A stretch of DNA of 64,000 bases from Sarcophilus harrisii (taxonomy: Eukaryota; Chordata; Mammalia; Dasyuromorphia; Dasyuridae), in NCBI RefSeq assembly GCF_902635505.1, contig NC_045431.1, positions 75,901,501 to 75,965,500 of the forward strand. The letters are read 5' to 3'. Within the stretch, counting starts at the first letter, position 1; every line of letters begins with the position of its first letter. The notes beneath the pieces were generated by a model. It made no database searches. It was not told the origin of the DNA and was given only the letters and a program-made list of their open reading frames with translations. Below, one piece after another: positions 45,154-58,500 of this stretch. The translations under genes and the position numbers were made by a program.

Positions 45154-48100
45154 AAGAAGAAGAGGAAATGGGAGGGGGAAGGGAGAGGAAGAAGGAGAAA
45201 GATCATTTAATCTTATTTTTTGCAATATCTCTATTCCTTTTCACAATGGTGCATCTGGAAATTTTTCTAGTTCAAGCTTATAACCATGACTTAGATAGGC
45301 AATGATGTTGCAGGCTTCAGATCTGGTACTTTGATTTGGTAGGAATAGTGAGAATCCCTGAGAATTCTACTCTTGCCTTTCATGAAGAGTAAAGAAGTCC
45401 ATGATTTGCCACAAACTCATAACAAGCATAACCGTCAATTCTAGTTAATTTGCTATGGGTTAATTCAATACTGTTTCTGATTAGGAGCAAATGTTGTGCC
45501 CCAGCTGTCTGGCTTGGGCTTTCCTACATAATTGGAATGGGTAAGTCAATGCCAAAGCTTATATGAAAATAGGAAACAGGCTACCCAAAGTACTTTCAGG
45601 AACTAATTAGTTGATTTAAAACAAGTAAATTGAGGAAAATCAAAACTCTTACTACTGCTTATCACCAGAGGGGAAAAAAAAGGTAGACTTGGAAATTTAA
45701 AAATATATATATTTTTCTTTAGATTAATGATGACTGCCTATTATCATCATCACCAAAATTTATTAAAGTCTTCTGTCAAGAGTGAAAATAATGGCAAAAC
45801 CATGAATTAAATGCCACTGAATCCAAGTATTTAGAATGGAAGAAATATTTGACAATATTCCACCCTTCCTATGCCCTGCTTCCTATTTCCAGGGTAGCCT
45901 ATCCTCCTTCTGCTTGCCAATGGTGAAATTTATAGCTTCATGGGCTTATTCATGATGAAGCAGGCTAACTTAGAGCTGCCATTCTAGGTAATGCCTCACA
46001 TTCAAAATGTTTTTTTCTCTTTTACTTCCCAAGAAAATGCAATCTACATATCTTGTGTCCATGACAAAGGAAATTCTGAGGGAGTTTGAGTAATTAATTA
46101 GTTTATTAGGCTAGCTAATATTCAATAAATTGATGTTAAGTGGTTTCTCTCAATATATAATCAAAGACACCTAATGGTGACACTGAATGCCTTAAATGTG
46201 TTTTTGAAAGGGAATACCCCTGACAGGAAATCAACTCTAATTGGTGAATAATTAATGAGAGGATGAGGTGGAATAAAAGCCTTCAACTCCTCCTGCTGAG
46301 AACATGAGATTCAGCCATGTTCAGCAACCTGGACACAGAATCCCATTTCTATCCAGACTACTCTCGTGAGCTGGGTCATCCTAAACTTTTAATTCTAGAA
46401 GTAAAGTCCCTAATTGGGTAAAGTCCCACCCAAAATGGAGGAGCATGTTCCTGGAGGATTTAGGCAATCTCAACTATCAATCTTGTCCTTAACCACTGTT
46501 TGGCATTAGACTTTAATAAATTTTTGGTGATTATGATAATAGACAAACATCATTAGTCTAAAGAAAAAAATTTTTTTTTATTTTCAAGTACACTTTTATC
46601 CCCCTCTGCTGATAAGCAGTAAGGGTTTTGGTTTTCCTTATTCTACTTGTCCTTGATCTACAAGGACTAGTCCCTGAATGAGGAAATAAAAAGAAAAAGC
46701 CTTAATCCAAATTTAATAATTGGTTATTAAAAAAGAAAAAAGAATTTTCCTCAAGTCTTAGCCAGGGTTTTGCTGGGAAAATGGTTAGTGAACTTGGGAT
46801 ACTATGACTATCACTGACTTTATAAGGTACCATTCTAGTGATTAATATTTGCATTTTTGTAGAAACTTTCAGTGGCTAATTAAAGGGAGAAATGTATGAG
46901 AATTTAAGGCATCAAGGTACAATATGAGTATTTTAGGGCATGGAGGTCTTTTAATGTTCTTAAAATCATATCATAGAAAGGTCCTTCTCTGCCTACATAC
47001 AAGGCTGACACTCTAATGCTGGCCAGCTCTGTCTTTAATAGAGAAGAGCAGGACAGTGTTGTAGATAGGGAGTGATATTTCCTCGAGGGATCAGAACAAG
47101 TCACCACAAGTCTTCAGGGCACGTTTAGCACTCAAAAAAAGGAAGCCAAAACACTGAAAAAAGAATCTTTCTAAAAGAGCTGTATCTGTAACTCCAAAGA
47201 GTTTTTATCTGGATTATATTTATAGACATTTACCATATTGGAAATAAAAACTATTTTTGAATTTGTAGACCCTCTAAAAGGGTTTCAGAATCCCCAGAAT
47301 TCTCTAGACCATACTTTGAGAATGACTTATCTAGAATATAGTTAAGAACAGAAGACTATGAGCACTTCTAAGACCCACACCTAGAGTTTAAGTGACTTGG
47401 AATTATGTGTAAAGATATTGAATAATCTTTAATTATTCTTGTGTTATAAGAAAGCAATAGATAAAAAATTTGGGAGTGAAGCTAGTAGATGCTCCCATAC
47501 ATCTAAGGGAAGAAGGAAATAGAAGGCTATTGAGAGAAAGAATGTGAGACACAATGGAAAGACTCCCTAGATTACTGGGTGGCAGTCTTCACTGTGCCAT
47601 TTGCTATCTGTATGACCCTTAGCAAATTAAGTCTCATCCCTGGACCTCATTGTCCTCATCTGTAAAATAAGGTGATTAAATTACATGTTTTCTAAGGTCT
47701 CTTGTAGCTCTAAATCAATGAGACAATAGAAAAACAGAGTCCTGAAGTCTGGGGCAAACAGTTGTACAAAAACTCCCCATTAGTATAGGTACTTAAGTCA
47801 CAAGAGCCTTCATCACTTAGAAAATCCTTTATTGCAGAAGATGGAATTGTCCTAGGATGCTGAGTGAGTGGTATTACTGAGTCCCAGCACCACACCTTTT
47901 ATGATAATCTCTGGATACTGCCATAGCTTGAGAAATAATTGTGTCTATAGTGAAAGACAAGTCAGGCAAAATTGAAGTTAGATAAAATTTGGAAGGCTTT
48001 AAAAAAATCCTCCATTTCTTTTTTTGATATTTCTAGCTCATTTTTTTTTCTCATAAAATACAGCTTTTGGCAGCCTCATTTCCCCTGTTATACTCATTTG

Positions 48101-51100
48101 TGCTCTGAGAGCAGAACAACAGATGTTATGACCAAATGATTGTATGTCAAAACACAGAAGTGTCAGGATCAAAGATAAATTTCCTCTATTTTCAATGAAT
48201 TCCAGAGCATTTGATCTTCTAATAGTATTTTGTTTCAAAACTACATTTTGTTTTCAAAATTCATTCCTCTGAAGAAATCTATCCAATAAGCGTTTATTAA
48301 GCATCTAACTATGTGCACTAGAATGATATTAACCAAGAAGATCATAAAACCGGAATGAAAGACAATGGATTTTGCCTGGATTTTGCTTATTGTGGCTGCT
48401 ATGACTTTTTTTTTTTTTTAAAAGATGTGATTTTTTCCCCCTCTCTTCTTGAGCGAGGGTCTAGCTGTGTTATAGCCTTGGTGTAAGAGCTCCTGGTGTG
48501 GAAATTCCCTCCACCAGCTCAGATTAGAGACGTCTTTGTAATTTATGATCATAGGATCATGGATCTAGGGCAATAAGGAATCTCAGAGGTTGTCTGAGTC
48601 CAACCTCTTGTTACTGAGTTGTTTTTGGCTATGTCTGAGTCTTTGTGACTGCTTGTAGATACAGTCATTTGCCATTTCCTCCCCCAGCTCATTTTACTAT
48701 TGAGGAAACGGAGGCAATCAGGATTAAATGACTTGGCCAGGGTCACACAACTAGGAAGTGTCTGAGGCTGAATTTGAACTCAAGTCCTCCTGACTCCCTA
48801 GTGACTCCCAAAAGACATTTTTTGGGAAAATGTCTATAAGTAAGATACCTGTGCTCGGTACTGGGAAAAAAGATAAACCTGACCTAGTTCCTGCCCTCAA
48901 GTATCTTCTATGATAAGGAAGATAAACCAGCCAGCATTAAAGAGACAAAGAGCTGCTTTTCAGTTTCTTTTGAATGCTTCCTATATTACAAGGAGACTCG
49001 GCATTTAAACCTCAGTGAAATAATACATGTTGCCATATCTTAGAATTGTTTCCGGAGCAAAAAGAAATTAAACATTACTGATTTCAGATGAGAATACTTT
49101 GTCACTAACCATGTCCCTTGTAATTGAAACACTTAGTTTAGATTTGTTTGGATCCTCCCTCTCAGTTGGAACAAATATTTATTTAATTAGCAAGCTTATG
49201 AAACAGCTTCTTAACTAGACATTTAGCAGACATCTCAAGGACAATTGTGCTGCTTACAAATAGCCTTCATTACCATGATGTTCCTCTCTGGGGTTCCTTG
49301 ATTTGTCAGGTACCAACTAGGATTGGCTGCTTTGGGGGTGGGACTCAGTTACATTATTTCAAGAGCTAAAATTACCAAGATTATGGCCATTCTAAGTTTT
49401 AATCTCTGAAGGGAAGAAGGTAAATTTGGCTCTTTTCATCATTACCTGTTTTGATTGCTATCAAAATTGCTGTCATTCTGCTAAGTATATTTGCATTATT
49501 TCAAAAAGGCAATTTTTACAATTGAAAACTTAATGACTCAATTTTGGGGTAGCAGTAAGAAACTACTATATGAAATGTGTCTAGTATAAACCACAGTCAG
49601 TCTATGCAACCAAGCTGATGGGGATGGCTATTGCAGGCCTCCTATAAGGGATTTATTCTTAAAATGGTATAAAATACTACTATAATACTCTTCTGTTATA
49701 TAAAATGTGGTAATAAAAATGGAAGCAAAGATGTAATTAATAGTTCTGTCAAATGTTATTGTCACATGTAGCATACAATGTTGTACCAAATTAATTTCTT
49801 ACTTTTGATCTGCTTTTAAAATGCTCATCAAGTGGGGTGATAATCTTCATCTGTGACAGGTGAGCTCTGCCCATTTCCTCTCCCTTTTGGCATTGCAAAT
49901 AACTATCTTCAGTTTGATTCAGCAGCACCAGCACTTCTCCATGCTATAAGGTATACCACACTCTCAGAAGCAATTATTAGTGAATAAAACATTATTACTC
50001 CCCTCTACCCCAAATTTTAATCTTCAGAGCCCAAAGCACTTAATAGCATGTAAGAACAGTGATAGGAGTCAGTGAATTTTTTAAACTAACTGGTAAAAGC
50101 TAAGAACATAACTGTACCTTACAAGAGAGCTCTCCAGGGTTTTGAGAGACAGTGTCTTCACTGGCAACTCCATGAGACACAGGCAGCTTAAATAGAAGCC
50201 AATAAAAGTATTATTCACGATCAAATAAGCTCCATATAAACTGCAAAATCTTTTGGGATTCATTGTGTATACTCAAAATATAGCTGGCTCTAGATGAATT
50301 CCCTCTTATAAAATTCCTTATAAACAGTGAATATTTGGCTTTTTGATTATGATTCACATGGGGTAATTTATCACTCTACAAATATAAGATCTTCTGTCTA
50401 GAGTTGAGCCTCTTCTCCTAGCACAGAACAATCAAGATGTCCCATAGAATAAGTCCTTGAATGAATAGCAGGACAAATGTCCATCTGAGTATCCTGATGG
50501 AATTATCATGGATATGATGACAGCAATGGAACCCTCTAACAAGCCAGATGATGTGGTTTTCTCATTCCCTGGTTCATTCATATATATATATAAATTTTTT
50601 TTTTTTGCTATGTATATGGAAGTAACATAGAAAGTTTTCAAAAGTATGAAAATGATTTCCAGATTCTATAAAGACTGAATCTGTATAAATGGTAAGAAGT
50701 CTTCAATAATCAGTCAAATACAAACTCCCTAAATGGAGGGAATAGTTTTAATTTTGCATTTCTAATCCTAGCAAAATGTCTTTGGTACATAGTAAATATC
50801 ATGCTTATTATTATTATTATTAAATAAATGTTTACTGAAATGAATTGACAGGAATTGGAGAATTTCACATATAAAGTGAAACTAAGCACACTGAGAATTC
50901 TGAGAATAAAAGAGTTCACTCTAAACTCATACTTTCAGAACGATTCTCCCTACCCCTAGACCTGTCCAAGGTTCTGAACTGCTTCTACATGAAGCCCTCT
51001 CTGATACAATGAACCTTCTCTGCTTTCCTACTGCCTTAAACCATGTTCTCTTGATTCTGATTCTTCCTGATGCCAAACATCTGTTGGGATTCATGTTCCC

Positions 51101-52527
51101 CACCTCCCCTGATCTGTGCCCACCCTGGTTTTAAAATGCTTCCTTTGCCAATTCCTTGCTCTGGCTATGATTTGACTGAATGGTGCCGTTTCTTGGTTTG
51201 CTTCCTAATAACATGTTTAAATTATGTGGCAGCAATAATAAATCAGAGAACCTCATATGTTACTTGTTCGAATCTCAGGAAGAGACAAACTAATTTTAAA
51301 CTAAAGGAAACCCAGAAAGAAACTCAGGAAATTAGCACAATGAATACAGAAGACATGGGTGTGTCATTGTCCTAATTCTGGCTCTAGTGAAGTGATATCT
51401 AAACACATTGTTATTTTCTTTATAAGTGGAAAAACTGGGTCAGTTTTCTATCACCAGGATTCCCCTCATTTGTCCTGGATTTCTACTCGGGGTCCTCAGT
51501 AAAATATCCCCACAATTCTAGTTTTAATGGTTGATAATAACAATAGGATAGGAACAAGTAGGAAAAAATATATAATTTAGTAAGATTTAAAAAAAAAAAC
51601 TGGGGCCTGTTTTTACCAGCAGAAAAAAATTGCCTCCATTGATATATATCAGCAAGTCTTGAGCTTTTAATTTGAGAGAGACTTGGTACCCTGAGGAATT
51701 AAGTGACTTGTACACAGTTAGTCTGTATCAGGCTTGAACATAGGTCTTCTTGACCCAGAGCTAGTCTTCCATCTATTACACCAGGGAGAGCATTAATAAT
51801 TGCCAGTGAATAGAATAATGAACATACTACTGAAAAGATAGCACCATTTTGTACTCATAAATTTCTTTTAATTGTCCAAAATACAGAATTAACATTATAA
51901 ATGAAACTTTTTTCTAGTTTCCTAAATGGATTATGGGTCTAATAATCATAACAATCTGTATTTTCCTGGGATTGCCCTGATTTCAAGAAAATAAAGTGTT
52001 CTTTTGTCAAACCATTGCAAAAGCAATCTCCTTTGTCAGATAATACTCCAATTTTTGATTTTGAAAATATGGTGACTTTATTTATGGCCCATGTCTGGTA
52101 ATGATGGTTCTTTTAGATAAAAAAAAAAAAAAAAAAAAAAAAGGATTCTTTCAGCTTAGATTAGGTGATAAAGGCTAGAAAAAGTAAAAATCTTGTGACA
52201 AATAAGAAACATTTTTTCAGTTAAAAAAACCTACTTATGCACTATTAAGAGCAACAATTAAATATAATACTAGTTTTGACAGTATTATAGAATGGAAAGA
52301 AAGCTAGTCTTTAAATTGAAAGATCTCCTTTCAAGGACAGATTTTTGCCTGAATTACCTTGGACAAATTACTTAATCTCACTGAACCTAACTTTCCTCAT
52401 TATTAAAAAGATACAACACCAGCCCTGAAGTCAGGAGGACCCGAGTTCAAATCTAGCCTCACACATTTAATAATTCCTAGCTATGTGACCTTAGGCAAGT
52501 CACTTAAAACCCAATTGCCACAGGGGG

Positions 52528-52579
<52 letters not shown>

Positions 52580-55500
52580 TTTTCCTACATGCTATTTAAG
52601 TCCTCCTTGAAGTGTAAAAGTGACTTCAGGTCTTGAACCTATGCCAGAGGTACATATCCTCAGCAGCATAGCTCTCCAAGCTGAAAAACCCAGAATGAGT
52701 TGCATGTCTGTGGTTACAACACCAGCCTCCCTAATTTTAGAGAGAACTACTATTGATTTAATTTTCTGACCTTTAATAACACATCGGCAGCTAGGTGGCG
52801 CAGTTAGTACTGTACTAGTACTGACGCAGAAATCACCACTCAATACAATGCTGAGTCTGAAGCAGGAACTCATCTTTCCGAGTTCAAATCCTGGCTCAGA
52901 CACTTACTATGTGACCCTGGGCAAGTTATTTAACCCTGTTTGTCTCAGTTTCCCCATCAGTAAAATCAGCTGAAGAAAATGGAAAGCCACTTCAGTATCT
53001 CTGCTAAGAAAACCCAAATGGGGTCATGAAGAATTAGGAATGACAGAAAAGACTGAACATTATTGTTCAACAATGTTTGACAACAAAAACAACAACAGCC
53101 TATGAAAATTGTCTAGCAAGGAAGTAAGGGAGTGCCAACCCTGAGGAACAGTTGCACTTAAAAATATTGGGAAATACTGATCTTATAAGTGTTGTAAGAA
53201 AAAAGGTTTTACTATATGGACATGTATACATATATTGTATTTAACTTATACTTTAACATATTTAACATGTACTGGTCAACCTGCCATCTGGGGAAGGGGG
53301 TGGGGAGAAGGAGGGGAAAAGTTGGAACAAAAGGTTTTGCAATTGTCAGTCTTGAAAAATTACCCATGCAATATAAATTGTAAATAAAAAGATATAATAA
53401 CAAAAAAAAGAAAAAAAAGTTTTAAATTTTATAGTGACATGTAAATATACCATCATCAATATCACCAGTCTTCAAAATTAAATTTTTGTTCACTTTACTA
53501 GAGGAAAAAATCCCCACCAAGAGGATGGAAATGACAATTGCCAAATTTAATGTTAAAGATTTATAACTGAAACCACAGTTATCTATTAATGCTTTTATCA
53601 ATGATCACATAGCTACTACAGAAGTGAAAGCAATGGTCTACGTCTATCCCAGCCCAATCCAGTACAACCCAGTCTGAACAGGGAAGAGATACAGTCTAGA
53701 ATAGTGTTTCCCCAAGTGTAGTCTTTGGACCCGTGGGCATCCCTGAAATGCTTTCAGAAGACCTCTTGGGGTCAAAACTGTTTTCATAATAATAGTAAGC
53801 TGTTATTTGATTAAAATACTCCTGCCTTTTCCAACCACATATCTATGTGAAGTTGGATTTTCTTCACATACTTGAACCAAAAGCTTCATAAATTTCAACA
53901 GACTGAACAGAGAAGGAGATGAGAGTTCAGCTTTCTTCTATTAAGTTAAAAATTTTTTTAAATTTGTAAAAATATATAAAACAATGTTGTTCTCATTAAA
54001 GTCTTTTCTAGGGAAAATAAAGTATTTTTTCGTGAAATTGTTAGTGTAATGAGTTTATTATCATTATATTAAAGCGAACTAATATATCTTAAAGTATCTA
54101 TTTTTAATTTGTAATAAAATAAGAGTAGCAACAAAAGTTTCAATGGTGTATTCAAGAAAGTAAAAAGTTCCAGAATTGATGGGCTAAAAACAAATGCATC
54201 TTCTCTTTACTCATTCTAGTATCCCACTCTACTACTAGACTACAATTATCCCCTTTCCATCACAGTTTTGATATACTGCAGGTTGGAATAAGAAATTAAA
54301 TGGGAACTTTGAGGAAGTTTTGTGGAAGCCACAGGTGACACACAAAGACCAACACAGAAAAAGTTTAGAAACTCAGAAATGTATAAAATATATGTATAGT
54401 CTCGTATACTATCAATATGTTTTATCTTTTAATACCCAAAATATGCAATTTCTTTTTTTTTTTAATTAAATTAAGTAAAAAGTTGAAGTTTATAGAAAGA
54501 ACATAAAAACCAGCAAATGACACCCGGTTTTCCATGGATATTACAGATCCCAGTGGTGTTACACTGAGGAAGGGGTAACTATACTTGTTTCCTCACACAA
54601 ATATCATTTCATGCATCCCTTGGCACTCAATGTCATCCATGCTTGAAAAATACTCCCTCCTCCCCTTCCTCTCTTTGTTTTCCTGGCCTTCTTCAATACT
54701 CAGCTAATATGTCATGATGCAGAAGGTCTTTTCCAGACTTCCCAGCTGCCAATGCCTTCCTTTCAGAAACTCTCCCCTCTTTAGCTTTTAAAGCCCTTCA
54801 CAACTTGGCTTCCACCTCTATTTCTATACTCCTTAGACATGAAAGCACTCTCCTCTAATCTTTACTTTATGGAATCTCCTTTCTTCAAGACTCAATGCAA
54901 CTCAATCACAGTCTTCTGTATGACATCTTTCCCGACTTACCCAAGTACTAGTGTCCTTCTTACCAAACTATTTTGTATTCAACTAGTTTGAATTGATTTG
55001 TCTTTATTCATTTTTTATTTATACTGTATATTTTATATATTTGCTTTTTTGGCTTTCCCATTAGAAATTATATTTCTTGTGAGTAGGAATTGTTTCAATT
55101 CTTAATACTAGACACAATAAATAATAGGCTAATTTATTGATTGATATCTTTTATGTATGCAGTTATTTTCATGTTTGTTTCCCTTTCTGAATGTAAGCCT
55201 CTTGAGGGCAAGGATTATTTTTGCTTTTCTTCCTATCCCCAGGGCTTATTTTATGTATCGCACAAAGTAAGTGCTTGACTGACAGAGAAACTGAGACAAA
55301 ATTTTAAGTTTGTTAAGAGGAACAAAAACTCAGACTCTAAAATGTGTTAAATGATGAAAACACCAAAATTAAATAGACCATTAATGTTAGACTTTTGGTG
55401 CTATGGGAAAAAAGGAGTGCAAAAATCATTCCTTTCTTCTTAATCAGAAAATACTTTCAATTGAATTGTTTAATTTCTTTTTTAAAAAGTTGTCAACTTT

Positions 55501-58500
55501 ACCTCACAATTTACTTAGGGGTCACAAATGATAACAGTCAACAATAATCCTTTATTACTATGGTAAGATCATAGATAAAGAAGTAGAAAGAGACTTTAGA
55601 GACCTCCTACCTTTTGATTCAGTGTTCTCACTTTATAGATGATGAATCTCATGCTCAAAGAATTTATATGACTTATGCAAGGTCAAATATGTGATGGAGG
55701 CAGGATGCTTCCATGATTTACCAGGTCAGATTTCATTGTCTCTGTCTGATCATGAGCAATGGCAGTTTTTGGTCCCTCTCTCCACTATATTTCTAATAAG
55801 AGCTAAATCCTGATTTAAATAATAGTTGTGCTTCACTTAAGGCAGCACATGAGCAATTCTATAATTACCCAGTCTATTTTCCTAAGAAATACTGTGTCCT
55901 CCATTTGTTTCTAAGAAACTCTTTAGTTAAATAATTTCTGATCTAAAATAAGAGAATAGAATAATTTACCATGTATTTCTTGTAGAGAGGATGTCCTGGT
56001 TTGGGTCGAGGAGGCAACACTGGTTCTTGTTTCCGTAAGATTTGGCTTTTGGCCCTTGTGATTCCCATTGTTAAGGCACTTTGTTTATTCTGGAGATCTA
56101 CATCTGATGAAGAGCGACCAAAAACTTGTTTCTGAGAAGATCCCTTGGGTCCAGAGAGCTTGGGTGGAGGTGGCCTCCCAGGGGCCCCTTTTGGCGGAGG
56201 AGGTCGAGCTGGGATGACTTTTCCATTTAAAGGTCTGTACATCAATGTCAAGATTTACAATCAGTTTTTTGTCATCTATTACATTTTGAAACCCCCTCAC
56301 CCCCCTATAAACTACATACATATGCACTCATACATATCCACAAAGTCAGTGCACTTGAGGCATTCTGAAACATGCAGGATATGCAACTTTTGTGCAAACG
56401 AAGACAGCATTAAACATTATAGCATTAGAAAAATGCCACGACGTTCCAGCTTCCTCTTATCTGGCACTAGAGATTCATTAGTTCAAGACAAACTAGCATT
56501 TACTATCATGAGCTCTCTAAGGCCTCATTTGCTCTTAAAACACACTGAGACTATTTCAGGAAACTAAGCATTTTCTCCCAAAGTCCAAGATGGAAAATCT
56601 ATAAGAAGATATAAGGCATCTGTGCCAGAGTTTAGAATAAGTATTTTGTTTCTTTACATTATAAGAGTTGTCATTAAATCCCTAATTTAGATTAATTAAA
56701 AACAAGATGGTTCTAGAAACTGAACATGGATAATCCTATTAGTATGAAAGGCTTGACTCTTTTAATAGAAATGAGATCTTGCATAATCACTTTTTTATTA
56801 TTGTGGCATTAACTATTTAAACATTTTTGATGCCACAGATTATTTTTAATATGCTTATCTTCCATTCAAACCCCCTCAGACATTGTTGGAAAGATGATCA
56901 GTGAGAAGGTCTCCTATCATAATTACTTAAGAGCTCAAGTTTGTCTTTTATTTCAGAGAAGAAATTCCAAGGCTCAAATTGTAGAAAGAAATGAGTTTCC
57001 AAATAACTCTATAATAAAGCTCATAGATAAGAAGACCTTTCTCAACTTCTGAGCTGAATCAGCCTTTGATGATCCAACCATTTTGGCAAATAATTTGGAA
57101 CTATACTCCCAAAGTCACTAAACCTCCTTTAACCTACCAGTACTAAAGCTACTAATCATATATCCCAAAGAAGTCAAAGATAACAGTGAAACAGTCCATA
57201 TGTACAAGAATATTGTCAGAAATGCTCTTTGCTGTGTCTAAACAAATTGTGTGCTATATGGAATAATATTATGCCATTAAAAATAAGAAGTAAGGAAGAC
57301 TCATAGAAACTTGGGATGAACTGACAGACAAAAATGAACAGAATCAGGAGAAAAAGAAGTATGATGAATACAATGATATAAAGGAAAACAAGTATGAAAG
57401 AGTTACGAGCTCTTATCAAATTAATGTCAGAAGAATGATGATGAAACATGCTTTCTTTGCCTCTTAGCAAAGAGATGGTGAACTGGCGGCTTACAGTGAG
57501 ACATATTTTTTGACATGGCTAATGTATTTGTCTATTTTGCTTGACTGTTTATTTGCTCTGGAAGAACTTGGTTAGAGCAGAGAAGATTTAGGTCAGTAGT
57601 TGGAGAGATGGAAAAAAAAATGAATAAGTCATTAAAGTAGAAGAAAGCAAAAAGATATTCAGAAAGGTCCTGAACTGGGGCAAATTTTGTTGCTATCTTG
57701 TTGAATTTAATAGACTTGAATAACTAACTGAATATAACAAGAGTTCCTGGTTTCATATGCAATATTTTTGTTTCTCCTTTACACTCTGAATTATTTTTGT
57801 TGATGATTACTAAGTTCATAATAAAAAAGTAAATTTTATTTTAAAAAAGAAGTAATCTATGGGCAAGTAACCACTGCATTCCAAAACCTACCTTGGAGGC
57901 AGCACAGGTCCTTTAGAAGAATTTCCTGCTTGAAGTGAAGACTCAGAATCCTACAAGTATTAGAGAATACCTTTTAGGTATGTTATCACTGTTAGGAATT
58001 TTTTAATTTAAAATGTTAACTTCCATGAACAGGCAATTTTTGCTTAAAACCTTTAGGGTTAATCTATAAAAGTAAACACAATTGAGGTTTTAAAGTCTTT
58101 AACAATGTAGAAGAGTTAAAATCATTACTCACTTGACCTATTTCCATTTAAATCATTTGTACCACACACTGGTTGTGCTCCATGACTAGAAATGCTTTCC
58201 CTCCTCATCTCTCTACCTTTTGGAACCTCTGATTTAATCTTAAACTCAACTCAAGTGCTACGTTCTCTGTATGAATAAATGCAAAAGCATTCAGTATTCA
58301 TTAAGAACTTATTATGTGCAAGACAACGTGCTAAATTCTGGGGATACAAAACACAACTAGCTTCCAATTAGTTCAAATAATGACTCCCCTAAAGTGATTC
58401 TGTCTCAATAGAAATAAGCAGTGCAAATTCACATAATGTGACTACTTAGGGGATTCATTATTCACATTAATTGGGACCTAGCCGTACAAAAATCAAGACA

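Noticed and set aside
44895-45283. Leu/Ser-rich and Arg/Glu-rich open frames
   Set aside because: Translations of the GA microsatellite.
46260-46530. Second LTR-like segment with 'ggaataaaagccttcaac'
   Set aside because: Same reasons: no recognisable termini or partner. Left as unassigned intron.
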